From Colwellia sp. (GTDB taxonomy: Bacteria; Pseudomonadota; Gammaproteobacteria; Enterobacterales; Alteromonadaceae): a stretch of 64,000 bases of DNA. The DNA lies in contig JABSOY010000007.1 in NCBI GenBank assembly GCA_013215385.1, positions 124,001-188,000 of the forward strand, written 5' to 3'. Below, piece by piece: positions 25,842 to 33,936 of the stretch. The notes beneath the pieces are model-generated. The model made no database searches. It saw nothing but the letters and a program-made list of their open reading frames with translations, and had not been told where the DNA came from. The position numbers and the translations under genes were made by a program. How positions within the stretch are numbered: position 1 is the first letter of the stretch; each line of letters opens with the position of its first letter.

Positions 25842-26900
25842 ATGACCAGTAACTTATTTCAACCCTATTCATTAAATAGCACCATCACTTTAAACAATCG
25901 TATTTTAATGGCACCACTCACTCGCTGCATGGCCGATGAAAACTTAGTGCCGACTGCTACTATGGCGGAATATTATGGTCGTAGAGCTGAAGCTGGCCTT
26001 ATTATTTCAGAAGCCGTTATCATCCGACCTGACGGGCAAGGATACCCAAACACGCCGGGGTTATTTAGTGCAGAACAAATTAATGGTTGGAAATTAGTAA
26101 CACAAACAGTTCATAAAAATGGCGGAAAAATATTTGCTCAACTATGGCATACCGGTCGCGTTGCCCATCCTTATTTTTTTGAGAACAATAATAATGGTTC
26201 TAGTGATGTTTTAGCCCCTTCTGCGGTAGCTGTTGAAGGCAGTGTGCCAAGAATGCGTGAACTAACATATAAAACCCCAAAAGCGGTAACACAACAAGAC
26301 ATTGACCAATTAGTAAAAGATTACGCACAAGCGGCAAGCAATGCTATTGAAGCCGGTTTTGACGGTGTTGAAATTCACGGTGCGAACGGCTATCTCATTG
26401 ACCAATTCTTGCATCACGACAGTAACCGCAGAAGTGATAAATACGGAGCAACACCAGAAAACATGTCACGCTTCCCCTTAGCTGTTATCGACGCCATTAT
26501 TTCAAAAATTGGTAAAGATAGAACCGCGTTAAGAATAAGTCCTGGTGCTTATTTTAATATGGCAGGCGATGCAAAAGATCGGCCAGTATTTGATTACTTC
26601 CTCAGCGAACTTGAGCAACGTGATATCGCATTTTTACATGTCGGTATTTTTGATGATGCGATGGAATTTGATTATTTAGAAGGTCAAGCATCAAGTTATA
26701 TACGCGCTAATTACAAGAAGACTTTAGTCGGTGTAGGTAGTTATACGCCGGATTCGGCAAACACCGCAATTGGTCATAACAAGTTTGACCTTGTTGCAAT
26801 CGGTCGTCCGTTCATAGCTAATGCTGATTATGTTGCTAAAGTTCGTGAAGGTGCTGAGTTAGTTGAATATAGTGATGAAATGTTGACTAGCTTGGTTTAG
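25842..26900 (+). CDS. Old Yellow Enzyme-family alkene reductase (NemA-like)
   Basis: A 352-residue FMN flavoenzyme that reduces activated C=C bonds and nitro compounds with NAD(P)H. Conserved parts are NLFQPYSLNSTITLNNRILM, MAPLTRCMADEN, GQGYPNTPGLFS, QLWHTGRVAHP (flavin contact), FDGVEIHGANGYLIDQFLHH (His-Xaa-Xaa-Asn substrate site) and DLVAIGRPFIANADY. I chose the ATG at 25842 because family members start right before NLFQP and AAGAGAG precedes it; an in-frame ATG 18 nt earlier is possible. It diverges from the TetR gene, as nemA-type genes often sit next to a TetR regulator. Confidence 0.92.
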   Translation: MTSNLFQPYSLNSTITLNNRILMAPLTRCMADENLVPTATMAEYYGRRAEAGLIISEAVIIRPDGQGYPNTPGLFSAEQINGWKLVTQTVHKNGGKIFAQLWHTGRVAHPYFFENNNNGSSDVLAPSAVAVEGSVPRMRELTYKTPKAVTQQDIDQLVKDYAQAASNAIEAGFDGVEIHGANGYLIDQFLHHDSNRRSDKYGATPENMSRFPLAVIDAIISKIGKDRTALRISPGAYFNMAGDAKDRPVFDYFLSELEQRDIAFLHVGIFDDAMEFDYLEGQASSYIRANYKKTLVGVGSYTPDSANTAIGHNKFDLVAIGRPFIANADYVAKVREGAELVEYSDEMLTSLV

Positions 26901-26930
26901 TCTCTATTGGTCTAACCTCTGTTAAAGCAG

Positions 26931-26957
26931 GCATGTCAATTCTATTAATTGACATGC
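26931..26957. terminator. Bidirectional hairpin between convergent genes
   Basis: An 11-bp perfect stem (GCATGTCAATT / AATTGACATGC) with a 5-nt loop lies between the OYE stop and the convergent 97-residue gene. No clear T-tract is present on either side. Confidence 0.5.
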
Positions 26958-26969
26958 TGTACCATAAGA

Positions 26970-27263
26970 TTAAACCTTCAAAAAATGACCGTAGTACAGC
27001 CTTTCTCCTACTAACGACTCTAATTCTGCACTGCTTGGAAAGCTTGACCATCTTTGAGCGTTTTCCTTTACCGCTTGTTCATCAAGCCAGACGAGATGCC
27101 AACAAAGCTCTGCATTATTGTCTGTTTTACGCAAAATTTCATGTGATATAAGCACTTTTCTTTCACTATTCATTTCACAAAAAAGTTGTTCGCTTAGTTC
27201 AATAACCCGTGCCTGTTTTTCTTTTTCAACGGTAAAAACTGCAAATTCACTACAATGTGTCAT
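26970..27263 (-). CDS. Small conserved-looking protein, possibly a dimeric alpha/beta barrel
   Basis: A 97-residue cytoplasmic protein without signal or membrane segments. The pattern FAVFTVEKEKQARVIELSEQ, then VLISHEILRKTDNNAELCWH and LVWLDEQAVKENAQRWSSFP looks like small antibiotic-monooxygenase or stress-response barrel proteins that act as dimers. This is pattern recognition only. It is convergent with the OYE gene and divergent from elyC. The ribosome site is weak. The alternative is an unexpressed open frame, but its composition is protein-like. Confidence 0.55.
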   Translation of the reverse strand: MTHCSEFAVFTVEKEKQARVIELSEQLFCEMNSERKVLISHEILRKTDNNAELCWHLVWLDEQAVKENAQRWSSFPSSAELESLVGERLYYGHFLKV

Positions 27264-27355
27264 TAATATTCAACTTTATGTTTTAAGTGTAATTAATGAC
27301 GATTATACTCTTTAGCTCTCTTAAAGCAGCAAGTATAAAAAGACAAAAATTAGCT

Positions 27356-28111
27356 ATGGATCTCTTTCTAATTAAAAAAATAATCAGCGCAATGATTATG
27401 CCGTTAAGCATTATTATCATTTTACTGATACTGGCCATTGCCTTTTATCATTCAAAAAGAAAATTGAGTTTTTCTTGTTTGTTACTCGCTACGGTATTAT
27501 TAACATTATCGACATTTCGCCCGTTTGCTAATTTAATAATGGCACCCATTGAAAATCAACATCTGGCTTTTACACGGTCAAGTAAGCCTGTTGATTATAT
27601 TATTATTCTAGGTTGCGCGCACACTAGCGATCACGCATTGCCCGCCACCAGTGAATTAGGAATTTGTTCATTACAACGACTAGTTGAAGCGATTAGAATT
27701 TTTCGTATTCATCCAGAAGCACAGTTAATTACTTCAGGTTATGCTGCAAACGATGAAATGAGTAATGCTGAAAAAGTTAAACAAGCAGCCATGTTACTTG
27801 GCGTACCTGAGCGGAAAATAATTGTCGAGAGTTTCCCACAAGATACTGAAGAAGAAGCGCAATTAATGGCCCCTAGGGTAAGCGGAAAAATTGTTGTCTT
27901 AGTGACAAATTCTGATCACATGCCGCGCGCTATCAAATACTTTCAATTACAAGGTATTAATCCAATTGCGGCACCTGCAGGTAAATGGACTAAAGGAATA
28001 AACAACGAAACATATTGGGCTGATTATGTACCAAGAGCGCAATATTTAAAGCAAACAACCCATGCTTGGTATGAAAGTCTCGGGCGGATTGTTCAATGGA
28101 TAAAAAGCTAA
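27356..28111 (+). CDS. elyC: ElyC-like envelope biogenesis factor (DUF218/YdcF domain)
   Basis: About 251 residues with two N-terminal membrane helices (SAMIMPLSIIIILLILAIAF and FSCLLLATVLLTLSTFRPFA) and a DUF218 domain: VDYIIILGCAHTSDHALPAT, LRLVEAIRIF-type helix (SLQRLVEAIRIFRIHPEAQL), ITSGYAA, then DTEEEAQLMAPRV and VVLVTNSDHMPRAIKYFQLQ. The close match of layout to E. coli ElyC (IENQ..., DTEEEA, SxHxPRA, YE(S/T)LGRIxQWxK at the end) supports the name; ElyC helps cell-wall and undecaprenyl-linked metabolism. I chose ATG 27356, which aligns with the E. coli N-terminus; an upstream in-frame ATG at 27296 would add 20 residues. Confidence 0.8.
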   Translation: MDLFLIKKIISAMIMPLSIIIILLILAIAFYHSKRKLSFSCLLLATVLLTLSTFRPFANLIMAPIENQHLAFTRSSKPVDYIIILGCAHTSDHALPATSELGICSLQRLVEAIRIFRIHPEAQLITSGYAANDEMSNAEKVKQAAMLLGVPERKIIVESFPQDTEEEAQLMAPRVSGKIVVLVTNSDHMPRAIKYFQLQGINPIAAPAGKWTKGINNETYWADYVPRAQYLKQTTHAWYESLGRIVQWIKS

Positions 28112-28229
28112 TTTACTGGGGCCGAATTTATGATAATTTAATTCGTCATGCTGAAATTGCCGACATGGATGTAGGTACTTAGGTTTAGTCAGGAACAATA
28201 AACCTGTGTTTCAGTATCTAGCGCACCAG

Positions 28230-28250
28230 ATGCTGAAATAGATTCAGCAT
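28230..28250. terminator. Short hairpin between convergent elyC and NIF3 genes
   Basis: An 8-bp perfect stem (ATGCTGAA / TTCAGCAT) with a 5-nt loop lies 16 nt past the NIF3-gene stop. There is no T-tract, so a terminator role is tentative. Confidence 0.35.
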
Positions 28251-28265
28251 AACGGAGAATACTTC

Positions 28266-29027
28266 CTAAGCAGGATTATCAATATCAATAAAAATAGCTG
28301 GAATTGATAAGTTTTCGTCAAGGTGCTTAGCTAATGCTTTTGCGCCGTAACGCTCGGTCGCATGATGACCAGCAGCAAAAAAATGAATATCCATTTCTCT
28401 CGCCACATGCGTTGTTTGCTCAGACACTTCACCACTTATAAAGGCATCAATGCCCTGCTCTGCGGCAAGCTCAATATAGTTTTGACCTCCGCCACTGCAC
28501 CAAGCAACTGTTTGTATTTTCTTATTGGATGCGGGCGCAATATGCAAACATTCCCTCGATAACTGTTGGCTAATACGGGTACTTAATTCACTGCCAGTAA
28601 TAGCATGTGAAAACTGACCACGTACTGCAACACTTAATGGGTTGCCAACTTCTAAAGGCTCGACATCAATTATTTCAAATAATTTAGCCAGTTGCGCGTT
28701 ATTGCCTAATTCAGGATGAATATCTAACGGTAAGTGATATGCAAAGAGACTAATGTTATTTTCAATCAGTGCTTTAATACGCTGATGTTTCATGCCGCGA
28801 ATAACATAAGATTCATTCTTCCAGAAGAAACCATGATGGACCACTAAAGCATCCGCTTTTTCCAATATAGCTTGCTCAATTAACGCTTGCGTTGCCGTTA
28901 CACCGGTAACTATTTTATGAATTTCATCATTGCCCTGAACTTGTAAGCCATTAGGGCAAAAGTCTTTAATCTGCTGAGGTTTTAATAAATTATTTAAGTA
29001 TTGCTCTAAATCATTTCTAAGGATCAT
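28266..29027 (-). CDS. NIF3/YbgI-family metal-binding protein (GTP cyclohydrolase I type 2 homologue)
   Basis: A 253-residue cytoplasmic protein of the widely conserved NIF3 family. Metal ligands appear in ADALVVHHGFFWK and near the end in FFAAGHHATERYG. The conserved DFCPNGLQVQGN follows the N-terminus, and the central IQTVAWCSGGGQNYIELAAE is characteristic. The family forms hexameric toroids with two metals; its physiological reaction is not settled, though it is labelled GTP cyclohydrolase-like. It lies 33 nt after the methyltransferase gene, same strand. Confidence 0.9.
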   Translation of the reverse strand: MILRNDLEQYLNNLLKPQQIKDFCPNGLQVQGNDEIHKIVTGVTATQALIEQAILEKADALVVHHGFFWKNESYVIRGMKHQRIKALIENNISLFAYHLPLDIHPELGNNAQLAKLFEIIDVEPLEVGNPLSVAVRGQFSHAITGSELSTRISQQLSRECLHIAPASNKKIQTVAWCSGGGQNYIELAAEQGIDAFISGEVSEQTTHVAREMDIHFFAAGHHATERYGAKALAKHLDENLSIPAIFIDIDNPA

Positions 29028-29060
29028 GCGTGCTAACTCTCTGTCTGCTTTAGTTGATAA

Positions 29061-29807
29061 CTATTTTGTTTTATGGGAAGAATTCATACTGGGTACTTTC
29101 ACCGGTTCGAACTTAGGTCTTATTTTCCATTTAGGTTTAATCGGTGTTAACGGATGAACACGTTTTTTCGCAACTAAAACGTAAACGGAACCGAAACGTG
29201 GCAAAAATTCACTGGCGAGTTTTTGCCATAAGTTTGCAAGTTTACCTTGGCTTAACTTACCAGATAAAGAAGTATGCAATACTTTTTCATCAACTAATAT
29301 TTCATAGCCCATTAAATGCAGCCAATCTTTTACACGCATTGCAGAAAAAAAGCGTTCATTCCATGGCGTATTATTTTTACGGTAAGGAATAAATTTATTT
29401 AAACCCGCTAAACTAAAAGGATTAAAACCGGTAATAACCAAATAACCATTCGGTATCAATACGCGATTTGCTTCGCGTACAACATGGTGTGGATCAAGCG
29501 AAAACTCTAAGGCATGGCTTAACAAGCAGACATCAATGCTATGTTCTAAAAAAGGTAAGTCATCAACATCAGCAATAATATCGCCAGACCTATTACGCTC
29601 AACTAAATTTATTTGATGTTTAATCGAGCAACCAGAACTGCTTATATAGCCACTGAGGGCACCTATCTTTAGTAAATGATAACCAAAAAACTTTGGCCAC
29701 CAAGGGGTTAAGACGCGGTTAATTCCATCCACGATAACCTCACCATTAGGAAGTGCTTGCCATGATTTGGGATAATGAGGCTGACGGTAGCCTAATGCAG
29801 GTTTCAT
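29061..29807 (-). CDS. Class I SAM-dependent methyltransferase (YafS-like)
   Basis: A 248-residue cytoplasmic methyltransferase. The methyltransferase-11 core has ADVDDLPFLEHSIDVCLLSH (motif II region), ALEFSLDPHHVVREANRVLI (post-II) and PNGYLVITGFNPFSL. The GxGxG motif I is weak in this family. It diverges from gloB with mltD following, the same neighbourhood as yafS in E. coli. The substrate is unknown. Confidence 0.85.
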   Translation of the reverse strand: MKPALGYRQPHYPKSWQALPNGEVIVDGINRVLTPWWPKFFGYHLLKIGALSGYISSSGCSIKHQINLVERNRSGDIIADVDDLPFLEHSIDVCLLSHALEFSLDPHHVVREANRVLIPNGYLVITGFNPFSLAGLNKFIPYRKNNTPWNERFFSAMRVKDWLHLMGYEILVDEKVLHTSLSGKLSQGKLANLWQKLASEFLPRFGSVYVLVAKKRVHPLTPIKPKWKIRPKFEPVKVPSMNSSHKTK

Positions 29808-29880
29808 AAATTTTACTTGCGCCTTTTAAGCTAATTTACAGGTATACTGTCTACTCTACCTTAATTGAGGATTATTTACC

Positions 29881-30711
29881 GTGCAAAGTCAAATACTAGA
29901 GCCAATTATGGTCACTGCCATTCCTGCTTTTAACGATAATTATATTTGGGCAATAACCTCAACAAACGATAAAAGAACTAGCGAGTCTTCAATAACTCCT
30001 GTCGCACTTGTTGACCCCGGTGATGCCATACCCTGCATCGAGTTCATTGAGAAAAACAATTTACAACTCTGTACAATTTTAATCACCCATCATCATCCTG
30101 ATCACACCGGTGGAGTTGCTGAGTTAAAACGTTATTGTCAAGACAAGGGCTGGCCATTAATCGTATATGCACCTGAAAATAATACCATAAACAATGTCGA
30201 CGTAAGAGTGAAAGACAATCAAATCATAGAACTTACCGAGCTATCGGTGTCTTTTAAAGTAATCGACTTAGCAGGACACACCTTAGATCACATCGGTTAT
30301 TATGCGAATGATATAGTTTTTTGTGGCGATACTCTTTTTTCTGGCGGCTGTGGCCGAATATTTGAAGGTAGCCCACAACAAATGTTAACAGCCCTCACTC
30401 GTTTAGCGGATTTACCAGAAAGGACACATGTTTATTGTGCCCATGAATATACTTTTGCTAACTTAACATTTGCCCTTGCTGTTGAGCCCCAAAATGCTGA
30501 ACTAGTACATTATTATAATCAAGTTGTTAAAAAACGTGCGCAAAAACTATCAACTATTCCAACGTCTATTTTATTAGAGAAGAAAATCAATCCATTTTTA
30601 CGTTGCGAGCAAGCAGAAATAATCAACAGTGCCGTTAAATTTAGTCATAAAGAATCTGCAAATAAATTGGAGACCTTTACGATTATTAGACAATGGAAAA
30701 ATCAATTTTGA
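29881..30711 (+). CDS. gloB: Hydroxyacylglutathione hydrolase (glyoxalase II)
   Basis: A 276-residue metallo-beta-lactamase-fold enzyme that hydrolyses S-lactoylglutathione to lactate and glutathione, the second step of methylglyoxal detoxification. It has AIPAFNDNYIWAI, the binuclear metal site THHHPDHTGG, DLAGHTLDHIGYY, CGDTLFSGGCGR and YCAHEYTFANL. The annotated start is GTG 29881 with GAGG about 10 nt upstream. An ATG at 29908 would match the N-terminus of E. coli GloB and is a real alternative. gloB-mltD order is conserved in gammaproteobacteria. Confidence 0.94.
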   Translation: MQSQILEPIMVTAIPAFNDNYIWAITSTNDKRTSESSITPVALVDPGDAIPCIEFIEKNNLQLCTILITHHHPDHTGGVAELKRYCQDKGWPLIVYAPENNTINNVDVRVKDNQIIELTELSVSFKVIDLAGHTLDHIGYYANDIVFCGDTLFSGGCGRIFEGSPQQMLTALTRLADLPERTHVYCAHEYTFANLTFALAVEPQNAELVHYYNQVVKKRAQKLSTIPTSILLEKKINPFLRCEQAEIINSAVKFSHKESANKLETFTIIRQWKNQF

Positions 30712-30801
30712 CCATATTATAAGTGCTTCTTATTCAGGATTCCTTGAATAAAAATGCTAAATAAGTGACACTAACCACAAGTAAAATAATATAGAATATA
30801 C

Positions 30802-32514
30802 ATGGCTTATTTCATAAAAACATACGTAAAAAAAAGTATCAATAAACATTCATTTGCACAAGTTTTACCTTTTTCCCTCTCTGTAGCTATTGCCACGTTA
30901 TTAATGGGATGCCAGAGCACGTTTTTAGAAAACAATCAAGACGTTACAACTAAGGTTCAACAGAACATTGCCAGTAGCACTGAAATCAATCAGGCGATAT
31001 TAACCGCCGAAACCCTTGATATTATTCATCCTGTGGCAGATGTTGACTTTACTTTATCTGCTCCTGAAACAGTAGAAGACAGCTATATTGCTGATGATAT
31101 TTGGCAACGTATTCGCGCTAAATTCAGCTTCGATATACCAGATCAAAAACGCATTGACTCACAACGAAATTGGTTTATAAAACATCCTGAATACCTTGAT
31201 CGTGTGGCAAAACGTTCGGAGCCGTTTATTTTTTATATTGTGCAAGAACTTGAAAAAAATAATATCCCATTAGAAATTGCATTATTACCCATTGTTGAGA
31301 GTGCATTTGACCCATTTGCATACTCCCATGGCCGGGCTTCAGGTATGTGGCAGTTTGTACCGGGAACGGGAAAGCGCTTTGGTATGAAACAGAACTGGTG
31401 GTACGACGGACGCCGTGATGTGATCGCTTCAACACAAGGAGCAATTAAATATTTAAAGTACTTAAATAAATATTTCGACGGTGATTGGTTATTAGCCCTT
31501 GCCGCCTATAATTCCGGTGAAGGTCGCGTAAAACGAGCGATGAAAAACAATGCTCGAAAAAATTTACCAACCGATTTTTGGTCTTTAGACTTACCGAGAG
31601 AAACCAGAGCCTATGTACCCAAGTTACTCGCTTTGGCTGATGTAATAAGTCGCCCGCAAGACTTTAATATCAAATTGTACGAAATTGAAAACAAAAGCCA
31701 AATAACGAGTATTAATATTGAATCGCAGCTTGATTTAGCCAAAGCGGCTAAATTAGCTGACTTGTCTTTAGCTGAATTACAACGACTCAATCCTGGATTT
31801 AATCGCTGGGCAACAGATCCAGATGGCCCACACAATTTATTAATCCCCAATCATAAAGTGGCTAACTTTGAGAAAAAACTTAGCGAACTCCCTAAAAAAG
31901 AACGTTTAGCTTGGCAGCGCTATAAAATCAAAGAAGGTGATAACTTAGGTGAAATTGCCGATAAGTTTAAAACGGATATCACCTTAATTAAGAAAATTAA
32001 TAATATTAAAGGTACACAGATTCGTACTGGTAAGCATTTGTTAATCCCTGTGGCAACTCAGTCACTCGACAGTTACGTGTTTTCTCAAGACCAACGTTTA
32101 GCAGCTACAAAGAATCGCCAGCGTAGCGGAGAGAAAAAAATTCATCTGGTAAAAAACGGCGATACTTTATGGGATATTGGCCAAGCTTATAATGTAACAA
32201 GCCGTAGTATTGCTAAATGGAATGGCATGGCACCACGCGATGTTTTAAAGCTTGGCCAAAAATTAGTTATTTGGCAAAAAAATAAAGTTACTCAAGCGAG
32301 CTTAGCTAGCACCACATCTTTTATACCAGTAGAACAAGCTATTATGCGTAACATTACCTATAAAGTAAGACGCGGGGACTCTTTTGCCCGCATTGCTGAC
32401 AAGTTTAATGTTTCTATTAAAGATATTGAGCAGTGGAATAATTTGAAGCGTAAAAAGTACTTACAACCGGGGCAAAGATTAAAGCTGTCAGTTGATGTGA
32501 CTAATAGTATTTAA
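30802..32514 (+). CDS. mltD: Membrane-bound lytic murein transglycosylase D with three LysM repeats
   Basis: A 570-residue lipoprotein (signal ending LLMGC) that cleaves peptidoglycan glycan strands, giving 1,6-anhydromuramic ends. The SLT domain has the catalytic Glu in LLPIVESAFDPFAYSHGRAS, then GMWQFVPGTGKRFGM and LALAAYNSGEGRVKRAM. Three LysM peptidoglycan-binding modules lie near residues 373-415, 447-490 and 522-565 (YKIKEGDNLGEIADKF, HLVKNGDTLWDIGQAY, YKVRRGDSFARIADKF). It follows gloB and ends at a strong terminator. Confidence 0.95.
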   Translation: MAYFIKTYVKKSINKHSFAQVLPFSLSVAIATLLMGCQSTFLENNQDVTTKVQQNIASSTEINQAILTAETLDIIHPVADVDFTLSAPETVEDSYIADDIWQRIRAKFSFDIPDQKRIDSQRNWFIKHPEYLDRVAKRSEPFIFYIVQELEKNNIPLEIALLPIVESAFDPFAYSHGRASGMWQFVPGTGKRFGMKQNWWYDGRRDVIASTQGAIKYLKYLNKYFDGDWLLALAAYNSGEGRVKRAMKNNARKNLPTDFWSLDLPRETRAYVPKLLALADVISRPQDFNIKLYEIENKSQITSINIESQLDLAKAAKLADLSLAELQRLNPGFNRWATDPDGPHNLLIPNHKVANFEKKLSELPKKERLAWQRYKIKEGDNLGEIADKFKTDITLIKKINNIKGTQIRTGKHLLIPVATQSLDSYVFSQDQRLAATKNRQRSGEKKIHLVKNGDTLWDIGQAYNVTSRSIAKWNGMAPRDVLKLGQKLVIWQKNKVTQASLASTTSFIPVEQAIMRNITYKVRRGDSFARIADKFNVSIKDIEQWNNLKRKKYLQPGQRLKLSVDVTNSI

Positions 32515-32528
32515 TATATATAGATCAT

Positions 32529-32570
32529 AAAAAGGGCTTATTTCATTATCTGAAATAAGCCCTTTTTATT
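32529..32570. terminator. Bidirectional rho-independent terminator
   Basis: A 17-bp perfect stem (arms 32529-32545 and 32551-32567) with a 5-nt loop has an A-run at one foot and a T-run at the other. It serves mltD on the plus strand and the convergent peptidase-like gene on the minus strand. Confidence 0.9.
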
Positions 32571-32595
32571 TTCGGTAACTGTTCGATAAACGTAT

Positions 32596-33750
32596 TTATA
32601 TTTCAGTCAGTGACAAGCTTAACATCTGCTTGATTTGCTCAACGATCTTTTTAGATGTCTCGGGCTCAAACGCTTTTATGCTTGGCGTGTGGATATGGCC
32701 GACAGGTAAACTAGCATTAAGTTTATTACGTAGCATAATACTACGATAAGAGACTTCATTTGATAAATAACCTCCTCCAGAGCCTTGTACTGATGTTTCA
32801 GTTGCTAATTGCCCTAAGCTTTCAGCTGTTCGTTTACCTGACAATGTCGTGATGTTTTTATTGTCATTAATCTTGTAATCACCAAGCGCTTTTTGCATCG
32901 CAGCAGCGGGTAAACTAAACTCGACAAACTCAGGACTCGTCAGTGGCTTACCATTTAATAGCGGAACTAAAGGTGTTTTTTGATCGGCCCCGGTATATAA
33001 ATTAGCGTTATCAGGTGCTTTAGCACTGCGGCGTAAACCAGGAAAACGCTCTAAATCAAAATTATCACGCCCCATACTTATTGTAACGATCATATCTACT
33101 TGGTCGTAATATGGCGCTAATAATTCTTCTATCATGCCTTGGTCAAAATCGGCAAAACGTACCGGTACAATCAAGGTTTCGATTTCTGCGCTTTTCCCTT
33201 CGAAATTAATCACTAAATCATCTAGCGCTAGAGCGGCAACTCCCGAGGGATTACTTTGGTCAATATTCCTATCTAGGAAAAAGGGATCAAAGCCGGTGAT
33301 CAGAATTTTTTTATCGGTATTTTTATCAAATTTAATGTCTTGTTGACCGCGTGTTAATAGCTCGAGTTTCCATAATATGTCTTGTTGTTGTGTCGCTAAC
33401 AGCGAAGAATATACTGGAGATAGCTTCACCAACTTAGACATTTCTAATCTTGACCAATAGAGCACGCGATCATCAAAATGATTACTCTCTTTAAACTGCA
33501 TCACGCTCTGTTGCCAAAGTTTCGTGCCGTAACGTAGAACGTGCTGAGTTAAAGCGGTTAAATTTTCAGCCTGATTAACTTGTTGAGCAAAGTTTTCAAG
33601 TTCAACCGCGAGCGGGGTAAAAATAGCTGGCATGACTTGTTTAGCTTTATCAAGACGATTTTCTTCTACAGATAAATTAGCATCAGCAAATAAAAATTCA
33701 CTCGGCAATAATAAACATAAAGTGGTCATTATTATGGGTTTTAGGTTCAT
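32596..33750 (-). CDS. Periplasmic pyroglutamyl-peptidase I-like protein with Cys replaced by Ser
   Basis: A 384-residue exported protein (signal peptide MNLKPIIMTTLCLLLPSEFLFA). Residues ~30-145 are an extra helical N-terminal region not found in cytosolic Pcp (~215 residues). From about residue 150 it follows peptidase family C15: KILITGFDPFFLDRNIDQSN, ETLIVPVRFADFD, VTISMGRDNFDLERFPGLRR with the conserved Glu, KAPDN, and GGGYLSNEVSYRSIML. The C15 nucleophile Cys in the GxYxCN motif is Ser330 here. The His (His354, in GHIHTP) is 24 residues later, as in bacterial Pcp. It may be a serine-variant hydrolase or a catalytically dead binder. It is monocistronic. Confidence 0.82.
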   Translation of the reverse strand: MNLKPIIMTTLCLLLPSEFLFADANLSVEENRLDKAKQVMPAIFTPLAVELENFAQQVNQAENLTALTQHVLRYGTKLWQQSVMQFKESNHFDDRVLYWSRLEMSKLVKLSPVYSSLLATQQQDILWKLELLTRGQQDIKFDKNTDKKILITGFDPFFLDRNIDQSNPSGVAALALDDLVINFEGKSAEIETLIVPVRFADFDQGMIEELLAPYYDQVDMIVTISMGRDNFDLERFPGLRRSAKAPDNANLYTGADQKTPLVPLLNGKPLTSPEFVEFSLPAAAMQKALGDYKINDNKNITTLSGKRTAESLGQLATETSVQGSGGGYLSNEVSYRSIMLRNKLNASLPVGHIHTPSIKAFEPETSKKIVEQIKQMLSLSLTEI

Positions 33751-33936
33751 ATCTTTCCTTCAATATTGTTTTCACCAAAGAGTACACTAAGCTGACAACT
33801 CCTTATAACCTTTTATCAACTATTGATAACAAATTAGACTTGATATTATTTTCATAACTGGCAAAGTGAGCTTAAGCCATGAAAAATCTTTCATGGCTTC
33901 TACAATTTGTTATTTATTTAAAGGAGTAGCGCTTCA

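Noticed and set aside
26933-27151. Plus-strand 72-codon frame opposite the 97-residue gene
   Set aside because: It begins inside the terminator-like hairpin and lacks coding-like composition; the minus-strand frame is the better candidate.
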